Assembly: GCA_038238115.1 (NCBI GenBank)
Contig: JBBRYB010000009.1
Span: forward strand, 58,391 to 122,390
Origin: JBBRYB01 sp038238115
GTDB taxonomy: Bacteria; Actinomycetota; Actinomycetes; Propionibacteriales; Nocardioidaceae
Reading direction: 5' to 3'
Length of the DNA: 64,000 nucleotides
The translations under genes and the position numbers were made by a program. Below the pieces are notes generated by a model. That model worked only from the letters and a program-made list of their open reading frames with translations. It was not told the origin of the DNA and did no database searches. This document shows positions 1-8,449 of this stretch, piece by piece (the first letter of the stretch is position 1; each line of letters begins with the position of its first letter).

Positions 1-251
1 CCGATCTCCGTGAACAACACGTGCACGACCGTCTTGTCGCGGATCACCGACAACACCTGACGGCGGTTGTGCAGATCGCCGTGCTTGGCCTTGGTGATCA
101 GCCGTTCGGCGTACGGCCGAAGAACACGGGCCTTGGTCTCCGTCGTGGTGATCTTGCCGTGCTCGAACAGATTCGTCGCCAGGTTGGCGAGGATCGCCTT
201 CTGGTGCGCCGGGCTGCCGCCGAGGCGTGGGCCCTTCCTGGGGGTTGGCAT
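1..251 (-). CDS. rplQ: 50S ribosomal protein L17, N-terminal part (truncated by window edge)
   Basis: L17 sits at the peptide exit tunnel of the large subunit. The 83 visible residues begin MPTPRKGPRLGGS and contain the typical ATNLFEHGKITTTETKA segment. The ATG is at 249-251; the C-terminus lies outside the window. It is the last gene of the alpha block, downstream of rpoA, the usual bacterial order. Confidence 0.95.
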   Translation of the reverse strand, partial: MPTPRKGPRLGGSPAHQKAILANLATNLFEHGKITTTETKARVLRPYAERLITKAKHGDLHNRRQVLSVIRDKTVVHVLFTEI

Positions 252-338
252 CTCGTTCTCTCTCTCTTCCGAGCCGTGTCAGGTACTCGAATGGCGAGCT
301 GCGACGGGCGAAACCCGGTCCAGCCCAGCGAACCAGGG

Positions 339-1355
339 TCAGTATTGCTCGTCTTCGGCGTAGCTGGCGTCGTCGTCATCGTCGTACGCGTCGATGACCG
401 TGCTCGGGTCGAAGCCTGGCGCGCTGTCCTTGAGGCCGAGGCCCATCTCGGCGAGCTTGGCTTTGACCTCGTCGATCGACTTCGAGCCGAAGTTGCGGAT
501 GTCGAGCAGGTCCTGTTCGCTGCGCGACAGCAGTTCGCCGACGGTGTGGATGCCCTCCCGCTTGAGACAGTTGTAGGAACGCACGGTGAGGTTGAGGTCC
601 TCGACCGGCAGCGCGAGGTCCGCGGCGAGCTGCTCGTCGATGGGTGACGGACCGATGTCGATGCCCTCGGCCTCGACATTGAGCTCACGGGCAAGACCGA
701 AGAGCTCGACCAGGGTCTTGCCGGCCGAGGCGAGCGCATCGCGGGGCAGCATCGACGGCTTCGTCTCGACGTCGATGATCAGCCGGTCGAAGTCGGTGCG
801 CTGCTCGACACGCGTCGCCTCGACGTTGTACATGACCTTGAGCACGGGCGAGTAGATCGAGTCGACCGGCATCCGGCCGATCTCGGTGTCGCCGGCCTTG
901 TTCTGCACGGCAGAGACGTAGCCGCGACCACGCTCGACGACGAGCTCCATGTCGAGCTTGCCCTTGTCGTTGAGGGTGGCGAGCACGAGCTCGGTGTTAT
1001 GCACCTCAACACCGGCCGGTGGCGCGATGTCTGCGGCGGTCACTTCACCGGGACCCTGCTTGCGCAGGTACATGGTGACGGGCTCGTCTTGCTCGGAGGA
1101 GACCACGAGCTGCTTGAGGTTCAAGATCACCTCGGTGACGTCCTCACGCACACCGGGGATTGTCGAGAACTCGTGGAGCACCCCGTCGACACGGATCGAG
1201 GTGACGGCCGCGCCGGGGATCGACGACAGCAAGGTACGACGCAGGGAGTTGCCGAGGGTGTAGCCGAATCCCGGCTCGAGGGGCTCGATCGAGAACCGCG
1301 AACGGTGCTCGCCGGCAACCTCTTCGGACAGGGACGGGCGCTGGGCGATAAGCAC
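339..1355 (-). CDS. rpoA: DNA-directed RNA polymerase subunit alpha
   Basis: The alpha subunit dimerises to nucleate RNA polymerase assembly, and its C-terminal domain contacts UP elements and activators. The 338-residue product has the N-terminal assembly domain (roughly residues 1-230, with the conserved GNSLRRTLLSSIPG stretch), a linker, and the helix-hairpin-helix C-terminal domain (about 250-315, SYNCLKREGIHTVGELL). The tail is very acidic (DAYDDDDD). The start is GTG at 1355, preceded by a GGAAGGAAG ribosome-binding site. It lies between rpsD and rplQ, as in other actinomycetes. Confidence 0.98.
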   Translation of the reverse strand: MLIAQRPSLSEEVAGEHRSRFSIEPLEPGFGYTLGNSLRRTLLSSIPGAAVTSIRVDGVLHEFSTIPGVREDVTEVILNLKQLVVSSEQDEPVTMYLRKQGPGEVTAADIAPPAGVEVHNTELVLATLNDKGKLDMELVVERGRGYVSAVQNKAGDTEIGRMPVDSIYSPVLKVMYNVEATRVEQRTDFDRLIIDVETKPSMLPRDALASAGKTLVELFGLARELNVEAEGIDIGPSPIDEQLAADLALPVEDLNLTVRSYNCLKREGIHTVGELLSRSEQDLLDIRNFGSKSIDEVKAKLAEMGLGLKDSAPGFDPSTVIDAYDDDDDASYAEDEQY

Positions 1356-1507
1356 AGTAGTTCTTCCTTCCTACGCCACCCGCTATTTGACGGCGTAGAT
1401 CTGCGAATAGGTCTCCGCACGGGACGAGCCCTCAAACGACCCGAACACGACGGTGTCTGGGGCTGGCCCCAGTCCTGACCGCGGAGCCGGTTGGCCCCGC
1501 TGCCAGG

Positions 1508-2116
1508 TTACTTCTTGGAGTAGTACTCGACGATGAGCTGCTCCTGCACCGGTACGTCGATCTGCTGACGCACGGGAAGCTGGTGCACGAGCACACGCAT
1601 CTTGGTGGTGATGACCTCCAGCCAGGCGGGGACGAGCCGCTCGCCGTGGGTCTCCCTGGCGATGATGAACGGCGTCGCCTCCACGGACTTGGCGCGGACG
1701 TCGATGACGTCGTGGGCCGCGACCTGGTAGGACGGGATGTCGACCTTGCGGCCGTTGACCTGGAAGTGGCCGTGCACGACGAGCTGCCGTGCGTGGCGGC
1801 GCGTGCGGGCGAACCCGGCCCGGTAGACCACGTTGTCGAGGCGGGTCTCGAGTAGCTGCAGCAGGTTGTCACCTGTCTTGCCGGTACGACGGCTAGCCTC
1901 TTTGTAGTAGTTGGCGAACTGCTTCTCAAGCACACCGTAGGTGTAGCGCGCCTTCTGCTTCTCGAGCAGCTGGTTGCGGTACTCCGACTCCTTGATCCGG
2001 CCGCGGCCGTGCTGGCCTGGCGGGTAGGGACGGCGCTCGTAGGCCGCGTCTCCACCAATGAGGTCGACCCCCAGGCGGCGCGACTTCTTCGTCATGGGTC
2101 CGGTGTAGCGGGCCAT
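1508..2116 (-). CDS. rpsD: 30S ribosomal protein S4
   Basis: S4 is a primary 16S rRNA binder that starts assembly of the 30S body. The 202 residues begin MARYTGPMTKKSRRLG, with an S4 RNA-binding domain around residues 90-155 (LETRLDNVVYRAGFA, then RQLVVHGHFQVNG). Length is normal. It is placed between rpsK and rpoA, the usual alpha-operon position. Confidence 0.97.
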   Translation of the reverse strand: MARYTGPMTKKSRRLGVDLIGGDAAYERRPYPPGQHGRGRIKESEYRNQLLEKQKARYTYGVLEKQFANYYKEASRRTGKTGDNLLQLLETRLDNVVYRAGFARTRRHARQLVVHGHFQVNGRKVDIPSYQVAAHDVIDVRAKSVEATPFIIARETHGERLVPAWLEVITTKMRVLVHQLPVRQQIDVPVQEQLIVEYYSKK

Positions 2117-2146
2117 GGGTGATCAGTCTCCTTCTCGGGCTCGGGG

Positions 2147-2551
2147 TCAGACGCGGGGCCGCTTGGGGGGGCGGCATCCGTTGTGTGGGCTCGGCGTGAC
2201 GTCTTGGATGGTTCCGACCTCCAGGCCGACAGCACCCAGCGAACGGATCGCGGTCTCACGGCCGGAGCCGGGACCCTTGACGAAGACGTCGATCTTCTTC
2301 ATGCCGTGCTCCATCGCCCGACGCCCGGCGGCTTCGGCAGCCATCTGGGCGGCGAAGGGGGTGGACTTGCGCGAGCCCTTGAAGCCGACTGTCCCGGCAC
2401 TGGCCCACGAGATCACCCCACCGGTGGGGTCGGTGATCGTGACGATTGTGTTGTTGAACGTGCTCTTGATGTGGGCATGGCCCGCTGCGACGTTCTTCTT
2501 CTCCTTGCGGCGAACCTTCTTGGCGCCGGCCTGGCGGCTCTTGGGAGGCAT
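2147..2551 (-). CDS. rpsK: 30S ribosomal protein S11
   Basis: S11 lines the mRNA exit region of the 30S platform. The 134-residue protein has a basic N-terminus (MPPKSRQAGAKKVRRKEKKN), the conserved AHIKSTFNNTIVTITDPTG core, and the terminal VTPSPHNGCRPPKRPRV signature. It is followed closely by rpsD and preceded by rpsM. Confidence 0.97.
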   Translation of the reverse strand: MPPKSRQAGAKKVRRKEKKNVAAGHAHIKSTFNNTIVTITDPTGGVISWASAGTVGFKGSRKSTPFAAQMAAEAAGRRAMEHGMKKIDVFVKGPGSGRETAIRSLGAVGLEVGTIQDVTPSPHNGCRPPKRPRV

Positions 2552-2623
2552 AGCACTAACTCCTGACGAGAGAACTGGAAGGTCGAACCGAAGGCGATGC
2601 GGTCACCGGCACCGCACAGACGA

Positions 2624-3001
2624 TCACTTGCCGACCTTCTTCCGGCCGGCGACGGTGCGTTTGGGCCCCTTGCGCGTGCGCGCGTTGGTCTTGGTGCGCT
2701 GGCCGCGCACGGGCAGACCCTGGCGGTGCCTGCGCCCCTGGTAGCTGCCGATCTCCACCTTGCGGCGGATGTCGGCGGTCACCTCACGGCGAAGGTCACC
2801 TTCGACCTGGAAGTTGGCCTCGATGTAGTCACGAAGCCTGACCAGCTCCTCGTCGCCCAGCTGGTGCACGCGCGAGTCGGGGCTGACCCCGGTGGCGCCG
2901 AGCAGCTCGTGGGCACGAGTCTTGCCGATTCCGAATATGTAGGTAAGCGCGACCTCGATGCGCTTGTCGCGCGGGAGGTCGACACCGACGAGGCGTGCCA
3001 T
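2624..3001 (-). CDS. rpsM: 30S ribosomal protein S13
   Basis: S13 is in the head of the 30S subunit and contacts the P-site tRNA and the B1 intersubunit bridges. The 125 residues start MARLVGVDLPRDKRIEVALT, contain the helix-two-turn-helix region (IFGIGKTRAHELL), and end in a basic RTKTNARTRKGPKRT tail. Position between rpmJ and rpsK is canonical. Confidence 0.97.
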   Translation of the reverse strand: MARLVGVDLPRDKRIEVALTYIFGIGKTRAHELLGATGVSPDSRVHQLGDEELVRLRDYIEANFQVEGDLRREVTADIRRKVEIGSYQGRRHRQGLPVRGQRTKTNARTRKGPKRTVAGRKKVGK

Positions 3002-3181
3002 CGTGGCGATGTACCTTTCAGTTGGACGAAGGTCTCTTGCGCGCCGCGTCCCTGCCTGGCTCTTGCGACAGCTTCGTCGCGGAGTGGCAAGGCCCCGGCC
3101 TTCGGTCCGGGGGTGACATCGACGTCCACCTCTCGGTGGGTGACGACGAGCGGTCGCGCTGAATCGTTCTGTGGTCTGCGA

Positions 3182-3295
3182 TCAGCCCTGCCGCTGTTTG
3201 TGGCGTGGGTTCTCGCAGATCACCATGACCCGCCCGTTACGGCGGATCACCTTGCACTTGTCACAGATCTTCTTGACGCTCGGGTTGACCTTCAT
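3182..3295 (-). CDS. rpmJ: 50S ribosomal protein L36 (zinc-binding form)
   Basis: This 37-residue protein starts MKVNPSVKKICDKCKVIRR. L36 stabilises the large-subunit region around helices 89-97 of 23S rRNA. Zinc ligands are intact (Cys11, Cys14, Cys27, His32), so it is the C-plus type. The ATG is at 3293-3295 and the TGA at 3182-3184. It lies between infA and rpsM, as in most bacteria. Confidence 0.96.
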   Translation of the reverse strand: MKVNPSVKKICDKCKVIRRNGRVMVICENPRHKQRQG

Positions 3296-3381
3296 CGAGC
3301 TCTCCAGGTGGGCTTGGTGCACTCCATCGATGAGACGCGTGCGTCAAGCGGGGTGGACGGTTGGCTAGGACTGCTGGCAGA

Positions 3382-3603
3382 TCACTTGTACCGGTAGACG
3401 ATGCGTCCACGGGTGAGGTCGTACGGCGACAGCTCCACGACGACGCGGTCCTCAGGAAGGATCCGGATGTAGTGCTGACGCATCTTGCCGCTGATGTGGG
3501 CGAGAACCTTGTGACCATTGTTGAGCTCGACCCTGAACATGGCGTTCGGGAGCGCCTCGACGATGGTGCCCTCGATCTCGATGACCCCTTCCTTCTTCGG
3601 CAT
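3382..3603 (-). CDS. infA: Translation initiation factor IF-1
   Basis: IF-1 occupies the ribosomal A site during initiation. The 73-residue single S1/OB-fold protein starts MPKKEGVIEIEGTIVEALPN and ends LSPYDLTRGRIVYRYK, essentially the family consensus. I chose the ATG at 3601-3603, which follows GCGGAGGAT; the upstream in-frame extension is non-coding in character. map usually precedes infA in this group, but here about 9 kb of catabolic genes intervenes, so infA needs its own promoter. Confidence 0.97.
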   Translation of the reverse strand: MPKKEGVIEIEGTIVEALPNAMFRVELNNGHKVLAHISGKMRQHYIRILPEDRVVVELSPYDLTRGRIVYRYK

Positions 3604-3722
3604 ATCCTCCGCAATCTGTAACAGTGTGGGTGGTGACCTGGTGGGCGATACCGTTCCCGCGGCGCAGCAGCATGCAGCGATGTTGGGCACAGCAAGACGG
3701 ACCCGGAACGGGCCGACCCCCA

Positions 3723-3752
3723 AGTTTACGTCGGACCAGGGGGAAAACCGAA
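3723..3752 (-). promoter_or_regulatory. Putative promoter of infA-rpmJ-rpsM-rpsK-rpsD-rpoA-rplQ
   Basis: Read on the minus strand there is a -35-like TTCGGT (3747-3752), an 18-base spacer and a good -10 TAAACT (3723-3728), about 115 bases upstream of the infA ATG. The -35 is weak, so this is a motif-based call. A promoter is expected here because the nearest upstream minus-strand gene is the unrelated DUF2630 gene. Confidence 0.45.
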
Positions 3753-3760
3753 ATTGGGCT

Positions 3761-4009
3761 TCAGCCCTCGTAGTTCTCAACCACCCGGTCGGGGCGAGTC
3801 TCGGCGGCCTCCGGGTCCTCGCCGAACTCGCGGCGGGCATCACGCTGTCGCAGCAGGTCCCAGGACTGGTCGAGCTCCGTCTCGATCTGGCGGAGCCGGG
3901 CATGCTCGGTTTCCGGGTCGATCTCGTGGTCGGAGAGCTTGCGCCGCAGCTCACGCTCCTCGTCGACGAGCTCGCTGATGTGCTCTCGGATCCTCCGGTC
4001 TTCGACCAT
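3761..4009 (-). CDS. DUF2630 family protein
   Basis: This is an 82-residue, highly charged, probably all-helical protein. Recognisable family blocks are REHISELVDEERELRRKL near the N-terminus, ELDQSWDLLRQRDARREFG in the middle, and the RPDRVVENYEG ending. No biochemical role is known to me. It lies upstream of infA on the same strand, and the infA promoter motif overlaps the gap between them. Confidence 0.8.
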   Translation of the reverse strand: MVEDRRIREHISELVDEERELRRKLSDHEIDPETEHARLRQIETELDQSWDLLRQRDARREFGEDPEAAETRPDRVVENYEG

Positions 4010-4286
4010 CTGACCAGCCTACGCCGCGGTCAGCGACTCGGCTCGGCGCGCGCGAACGTCAGCGTCTCTCCTCGCGCTCCGCCCATCCAGATGTCCTGGC
4101 ATGCCGCCGCCCGACAACGGCAGCGCGTCCCAAACAGCGCCAACGACAGCGCGCAGGTCGTGGTGCGTTCGCGGTGCGAGGCGCCTCATCGTCGAGCAGT
4201 ACGGCGATGCAGGAGACGCCTCGGGTCTCGAGGCGCACACGGATGTGGCGGCCATGAGGTTCCTCCTGGGTCGGAGGGTTCGCCGG

Positions 4287-5705
4287 TCAGATTCGGGCCG
4301 ACTGCCCTGCCACCGTCGGCACGCGGCGTCCCCAGCCGGTGCGCGCCTCGTAGCAGCGACCGGCGCGCAGCACGAGGGCGTCGCTGTGTCGGGGTCCGAC
4401 CACCTGCAGCCCCACCGGACGGTCGTCGCCGGTGAAGCCGCAGGGAACGCTCAGCGCGGGCTGCTGTGTCAGGTTGAACGGATAGGTGTACGGTGTCCAG
4501 CTCGTCCACCAGCCAGATTGCCAACCGTGCGGGGCGTCGCAGCCCACCGCGAAGGCCGCGATCGGCGTCGTCGGCGTGACCAGCAGGTCATACGTCTCGT
4601 GGAACCGCCCCATCCGCAGGCCGAGATCCATCCGCACCGCCGTCGCGTCCAGAAACTCCGAGGCGGAGATCTGCCGCCCCAGCTCGACCGCGCGCCGCAG
4701 CCCGGGGTCGAGCTGGTCGAGCGCATCGTCACCATAGCGCTCGAGGAGCTTCGCCGCCCCGGCGAACCAGAGCACGTGGAAAGCCTCGACCGGGTCGTCG
4801 AAACCGGGATCCACCTCCTCGACCTTCGCGCCCGCCTCGGCCAACACCGCCACCGAGGCACGCACCAAGGCCTCGACCTCCCGGTCGTTTGAGCCGACGC
4901 CGAGGTTCGCAGAGAAGGCGACCCGAACCCCGTCAACCCCTTCGTCCAGGCCGTCGAGGAAGGAGCCCGCGGGAGTCGGCATCGAGGACCAGTCGCGCGC
5001 GTCGAAGCCGGTCAGCACGACGAGCAGGGCGGCCGCGTCGGTGACGGTCCGCGTCATCGGTCCTGCGTGCGACAGCGTCCCGAACGGGCTGGGCGGGTAC
5101 ACCGGCACCAGACCGTACGTCGGCTTGAGTGCGACGGTGCCGGTGAAGGAGGCCGGAATCCGGACCGAGCCGCCACCGTCGGTCCCGACCGACGCAGCTC
5201 CCATGCCGAGTCCGACAGCTGACGCACTGCCACCGCTGGAGCCGCCCGACGTCAGGTGCGCACCCCACGGGTTGCCGGTGGCCCCCTGCCGAAGCGAGTC
5301 CGTCACTGCCTTCCAGGCGAACTCCGGCGTCGTGGTCTTGCCGAGCAGCACCGCGCCGCCCTCGCGCAGCCGCGCGACTGCAGGCGCGTCCTCGTGCCAC
5401 GGACCGGAGGCGTCGATGAGTCGGGTGCCGCGCAGGGTCGGCCAGCCCCTTGTCAGCAAGATGTCCTTGATCGACATCGGTACGCCGTCGACCGGCCCGA
5501 GCGGCTGTCCCGCGCCCCACCGCTCCTCGGAGCGGCGTGCGGAGGTCAGGGCACCCTCGACGTCCACCAGGACGTACGCGTTGACGCGGTCGTCGTAGGC
5601 CGCGATCGCGTCCAGCGCCGCTCGGGTGGCCTCGACCGGTGAGATGTCTCGAGTGCTGTATCCCGCCACCAGCTCCGCGGCGCTCATCCTGCTCAGGTCG
5701 GTCAC
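4287..5705 (-). CDS. Amidase signature (AS) family amidase
   Basis: The 472-residue enzyme should hydrolyse an amide to a carboxylate and ammonia or an amine. The AS Ser-cisSer-Lys triad is complete: Lys80 in SIKD, the cis-Ser around 156 in TSGGSSGGS, and nucleophile Ser180 in GTDGGGSVRIP. There is no signal peptide, so it is probably cytosolic. Its start overlaps the stop of the upstream dehydrogenase by four bases (ATGA, 5702-5705), so the two are translationally coupled. It belongs to the putative GntR regulon of this island. It is not a convincing GatA, because there is no gatB or gatC nearby. The substrate is unknown. Confidence 0.88.
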   Translation of the reverse strand: MTDLSRMSAAELVAGYSTRDISPVEATRAALDAIAAYDDRVNAYVLVDVEGALTSARRSEERWGAGQPLGPVDGVPMSIKDILLTRGWPTLRGTRLIDASGPWHEDAPAVARLREGGAVLLGKTTTPEFAWKAVTDSLRQGATGNPWGAHLTSGGSSGGSASAVGLGMGAASVGTDGGGSVRIPASFTGTVALKPTYGLVPVYPPSPFGTLSHAGPMTRTVTDAAALLVVLTGFDARDWSSMPTPAGSFLDGLDEGVDGVRVAFSANLGVGSNDREVEALVRASVAVLAEAGAKVEEVDPGFDDPVEAFHVLWFAGAAKLLERYGDDALDQLDPGLRRAVELGRQISASEFLDATAVRMDLGLRMGRFHETYDLLVTPTTPIAAFAVGCDAPHGWQSGWWTSWTPYTYPFNLTQQPALSVPCGFTGDDRPVGLQVVGPRHSDALVLRAGRCYEARTGWGRRVPTVAGQSARI

Positions 5706-6730
5706 GCCGACCCTTCCGTGGCGAAGGCCGACGCGGTCGAGGCAGCCGCCGACGAAGGCGACGCGAAACCGAGCCGCTTGTCGACGACGTTGAAGAGCGC
5801 CTCGCCGTCACACCAGCGAAGTGCGTTGGCAACGAACTGGTCGGCGAGCATCTCGCGCCAGCCGCCTGCGTCCCCAGACATGTGGGGGGTGACGGCGACG
5901 TTCGGCATCGACCACAGGGGGCTTTCGTCGGGCAGCGGCTCGGTGACGAAGACGTCGAGGGACGCCGCCGCCAGCTGGCCAGCCTGGAGTGCGCGCACGA
6001 GGGCCGGCTCGTCGATGATCGCGCCGCGACCGATGTTGACGAGGTGGGCCGAAGGCTTCATGGCCGCGAGCACCGCCTCGTCGACGAGGCCACGCGTCTG
6101 GTCGGTCAGGGGCGCGGACACCACGACGTGGTCGGCCCAGCCGACGTGCTCGGCAAGGTCGCCGCTCGCAACCAGCGCCTCGAAGTCGCGATCGTCGGAT
6201 CTCGCGGTGCGACCAGCCCCACGCACCGTCATGCCCACCGCCGCGAGCAGCCTGGCCGCCTCGCGCCCGATCGAACCCGTGCCGATAACGAGCACGTGTT
6301 GGCCCCTGACGAGCGCGGTCTCCCGATGCTGCCAGGACCTCTCCTGCTGAAGGTCGTGGCTCGTGTGTACGTCCTTGGCGACCGCCAGGATCGCGGCGAG
6401 GATGAATTCGGCGATCGGCCGGTCGAAGACGCCGCGCGCGTTGGTAACCACCACGTCGGACTCGGCGAGGTCGTCGAAGAGCAGCTTGTCGACGCCCGCC
6501 GCGGCGACATGGATCCAGCGCAGCCGGCCGGCGTGCGGCCAGACGTCCTTGACCGCACTGGAGAAGAAGTCCCACAACAACAGCGCGTCGGCGCCCTCGA
6601 TGGCGGCCGCGAGGCCTGCGGTATCGGTATAGGTGACATCGGCCCGCTCCTCGACGAGCTCGAGGTGAGGAGGGCGGTCGTCGTCGGGACACAAGACGGC
6701 GATCACGGGCCGCTGGTGCGCAGACATCAC
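5702..6730 (-). CDS. D-2-hydroxyacid dehydrogenase (NAD-dependent)
   Basis: This 342-residue protein of the D-isomer-specific 2-hydroxyacid dehydrogenase family should interconvert a 2-oxoacid and a D-2-hydroxyacid. The Rossmann glycine motif GTGSIG is at 150-155. Catalytic Arg235 (NIGRGAIID), Glu264 (VTEPLP) and His283 (TPHMSG) are all present. The Ala/Ser-rich C-terminal tail looks disordered. It is the first gene of a two-gene unit with the amidase and is divergent from an aminotransferase. The 187-base gap between them holds a GntR-type palindrome. Confidence 0.88.
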   Translation of the reverse strand: MMSAHQRPVIAVLCPDDDRPPHLELVEERADVTYTDTAGLAAAIEGADALLLWDFFSSAVKDVWPHAGRLRWIHVAAAGVDKLLFDDLAESDVVVTNARGVFDRPIAEFILAAILAVAKDVHTSHDLQQERSWQHRETALVRGQHVLVIGTGSIGREAARLLAAVGMTVRGAGRTARSDDRDFEALVASGDLAEHVGWADHVVVSAPLTDQTRGLVDEAVLAAMKPSAHLVNIGRGAIIDEPALVRALQAGQLAAASLDVFVTEPLPDESPLWSMPNVAVTPHMSGDAGGWREMLADQFVANALRWCDGEALFNVVDKRLGFASPSSAAASTASAFATEGSA

Positions 6731-6757
6731 CGGTCGAGACTAGGAACGCCCGAGTCA

Positions 6758-6771
6758 GATTGTCAACAATC
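6758..6771. promoter_or_regulatory. GntR/FCD-type operator, copy 1
   Basis: GATTGTCAACAATC is a 14-base palindrome (GATTGT-NN-ACAATC) in the divergent region between the hydroxyacid dehydrogenase and the aminotransferase. The same core recurs at 8410-8419 and 11325-11336. FadR-subfamily (FCD) regulators commonly bind TNGTNNNACNA or TTGTNNACAA-like sites, so the linked GntR protein is the natural candidate. Confidence 0.7.
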
Positions 6772-6917
6772 TCCGACGGGGGCAGGATGTCAGCATGCCG
6801 TGCCTCCCGTCGAGCAGCGTGCGCACGCCAGCGGGGCCGACGTCGCCATCACCTCGGCGGGCGCGGAGCGGCTGTCATCCCGGCGCAGGAGCTGACGATC
6901 AGAAGGTGACCTCGACG

Positions 6918-8147
6918 ATGCAGACAGCCATCCCTTTCCCGCTTGCCGCTCGGGCGGACGGCCTCGTGGGCTCGGTCATCGACTCGAGCACCTCCTTGCT
7001 GCACCAGCACTCCCACGACATCGTCCGGTTCGCGATGGGCAGCCCCGCGGCCGACGCGATCCCGAGCGAGATCATCGCCGGGATCAGCTCGACCGTGCTC
7101 GGCCCCGGATGCTCAGACGCCTTCGACTACGCAGCGACCGAGGGTGACCCGCCGCTGCGCGAGGCCCTGCTGGACACCCTGGCCGGCACGAGCGACGAGA
7201 CGACCGCCGACCGGCTGACAATCACGTCCGGCGGCATGCAGGGCCTTGACCTCGCCTGCAAGCTCTTCGTCGACCCGGGCGACCTGGTGGTCGTGGAGTC
7301 GCCGACGTACACCAACGGCAGCGCCACGGCGCTGTCGTACGGCGCTGAGCTCCTCGAGGTGCCGGTCGACGACGATGGCATGGTCGTGGGACGACTGGCC
7401 GAGCTGGTCGAGCATTCCGGCCGGACGCCGAAGGCGATCTATGCGATTCCCACCTTTCAGAACCCGTCGGGAGCAACTCTGTCGCTGTCACGTCGCCACG
7501 AGCTGTTGGAGCTCACCCGGCGGTGGGGATGCATGCTCATCGACGACGACCCCTACGGCATGCTGAGGTTCGCGGGAGAGGATTTGCCCACCCTGCGCGA
7601 GCTGGGCGGCGGCGATCCGCTCGTCTTCTCGGTCCGCACGTTCTCCAAGATCCTTGCGCCCGGGTTGCGGGTCGGGTGGGTCGATGCAGCGCCGGAGCTT
7701 CGCCCACTGCTCATCAACGCCAAGCAAGCGATGGACACCTGCACCAATCTGCCAGCCCAACGCCTCATCAGCGGCTTCCTCTCCGGCGGCCACCTCGCGG
7801 GGCATCTGACAACACAGCGCGAGGAGTATCGACGCCGCAAGATCGCCATGCAGGACGCCCTTGCCGACCATCTCGGCGACATCGCGACCTGGACCGATCC
7901 CGGGGGTGGTTTCTTCCTCTGGGTGCGGCTGCACAACGGCGTGGAGACGCAGCAGCTGTTCGAGGTCGCCTTGGCCGAAGGTGTCGCCTTCATCCCCGGG
8001 CCGGCCTTCTCCCCGTCGGGGCTCTTCCACGACGCGCTGCGACTGTGCTTCGCCTCCACGGCCCCCGAGCGCACCCGGGAGGGAGTCACCCGGCTCCGAC
8101 GAGCCGTCGACCGGGTGTGGGCACAGAGCGCGGGCAGCCGTGGCTGA
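6918..8147 (+). CDS. PLP-dependent aminotransferase, class I/II (MocR-catalytic-like, no HTH)
   Basis: The 409-residue fold-type I aminotransferase resembles 2-aminoadipate or valine-pyruvate type enzymes and the catalytic half of MocR regulators. It has no N-terminal winged helix. It shows an AATEGDPPLREAL block, IDDDPYG with the PLP-interacting Asp (209-214), and the Schiff-base Lys244 in SVRTFSKILAPGLRVGW. I chose the ATG at 6918 because an AGAAGG site lies 11 bases upstream and homologues do not have the upstream extension. It is divergent from the hydroxyacid dehydrogenase across operator copy 1. An aminotransferase plus a 2-hydroxyacid dehydrogenase suggests handling of an amino acid/oxoacid/hydroxyacid set. 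Confidence 0.87.
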   Translation: MQTAIPFPLAARADGLVGSVIDSSTSLLHQHSHDIVRFAMGSPAADAIPSEIIAGISSTVLGPGCSDAFDYAATEGDPPLREALLDTLAGTSDETTADRLTITSGGMQGLDLACKLFVDPGDLVVVESPTYTNGSATALSYGAELLEVPVDDDGMVVGRLAELVEHSGRTPKAIYAIPTFQNPSGATLSLSRRHELLELTRRWGCMLIDDDPYGMLRFAGEDLPTLRELGGGDPLVFSVRTFSKILAPGLRVGWVDAAPELRPLLINAKQAMDTCTNLPAQRLISGFLSGGHLAGHLTTQREEYRRRKIAMQDALADHLGDIATWTDPGGGFFLWVRLHNGVETQQLFEVALAEGVAFIPGPAFSPSGLFHDALRLCFASTAPERTREGVTRLRRAVDRVWAQSAGSRG

Positions 8148-8407
8148 GGGCCTCACTTCCCGAGCGAGACGTGCTCCGACTGGCTCCCGCTCGGCGGGTT
8201 GGACGGTGACGTGTGATGGCGGGTCATGGCCCGCGACGCCGCAGTGCTCGTCGTCGTACTCGGTCCCGGCCCCGTCGCCGCGCAGGCACGTCGGGCCGAC
8301 GAGTCGGTCGCGATCGACGAGCCGCACGTCGGGGCTCGGCCCTACAGGCTGCTCGCGCCGCGCCGCTTGGCTCACCACAGCTCTGACCCCGTGCCAGCCT
8401 CGTGTAC

Positions 8408-8421
8408 TCTTGTCGACAATC
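8408..8421. promoter_or_regulatory. GntR/FCD-type operator, copy 2
   Basis: TTGTCGACAA (8410-8419) is a perfect 10-base palindrome about 30 bases upstream of the ATG of the decayed isomerase and upstream of gntR. It matches copies 1 and 3. Its position suggests autoregulation of the isomerase-gntR unit. The 8148-8407 stretch before it shows no convincing gene. Confidence 0.65.
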
Positions 8422-8449
8422 TGCCGATCACAGCATCTCTAGGGGTTGT

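Noticed and set aside
1440..1500. Short GGGGCTGGCCCC palindrome between rpsD and rpoA as a terminator
   Set aside because: The stem is only 4-5 pairs without a T-run, and rpoA is expected to be cotranscribed with rpsD.
3604..3954. An N-terminal extension of infA of more than 100 residues in frame
   Set aside because: IF-1 is uniformly about 73 residues, a GGAGGA-like site precedes the internal ATG at 3603, and the extension covers the predicted promoter.
4287..5705. Amidase considered as glutamyl-tRNA amidotransferase subunit GatA
   Set aside because: No gatB or gatC is adjacent, and it is translationally coupled to a hydroxyacid dehydrogenase in a catabolic context.
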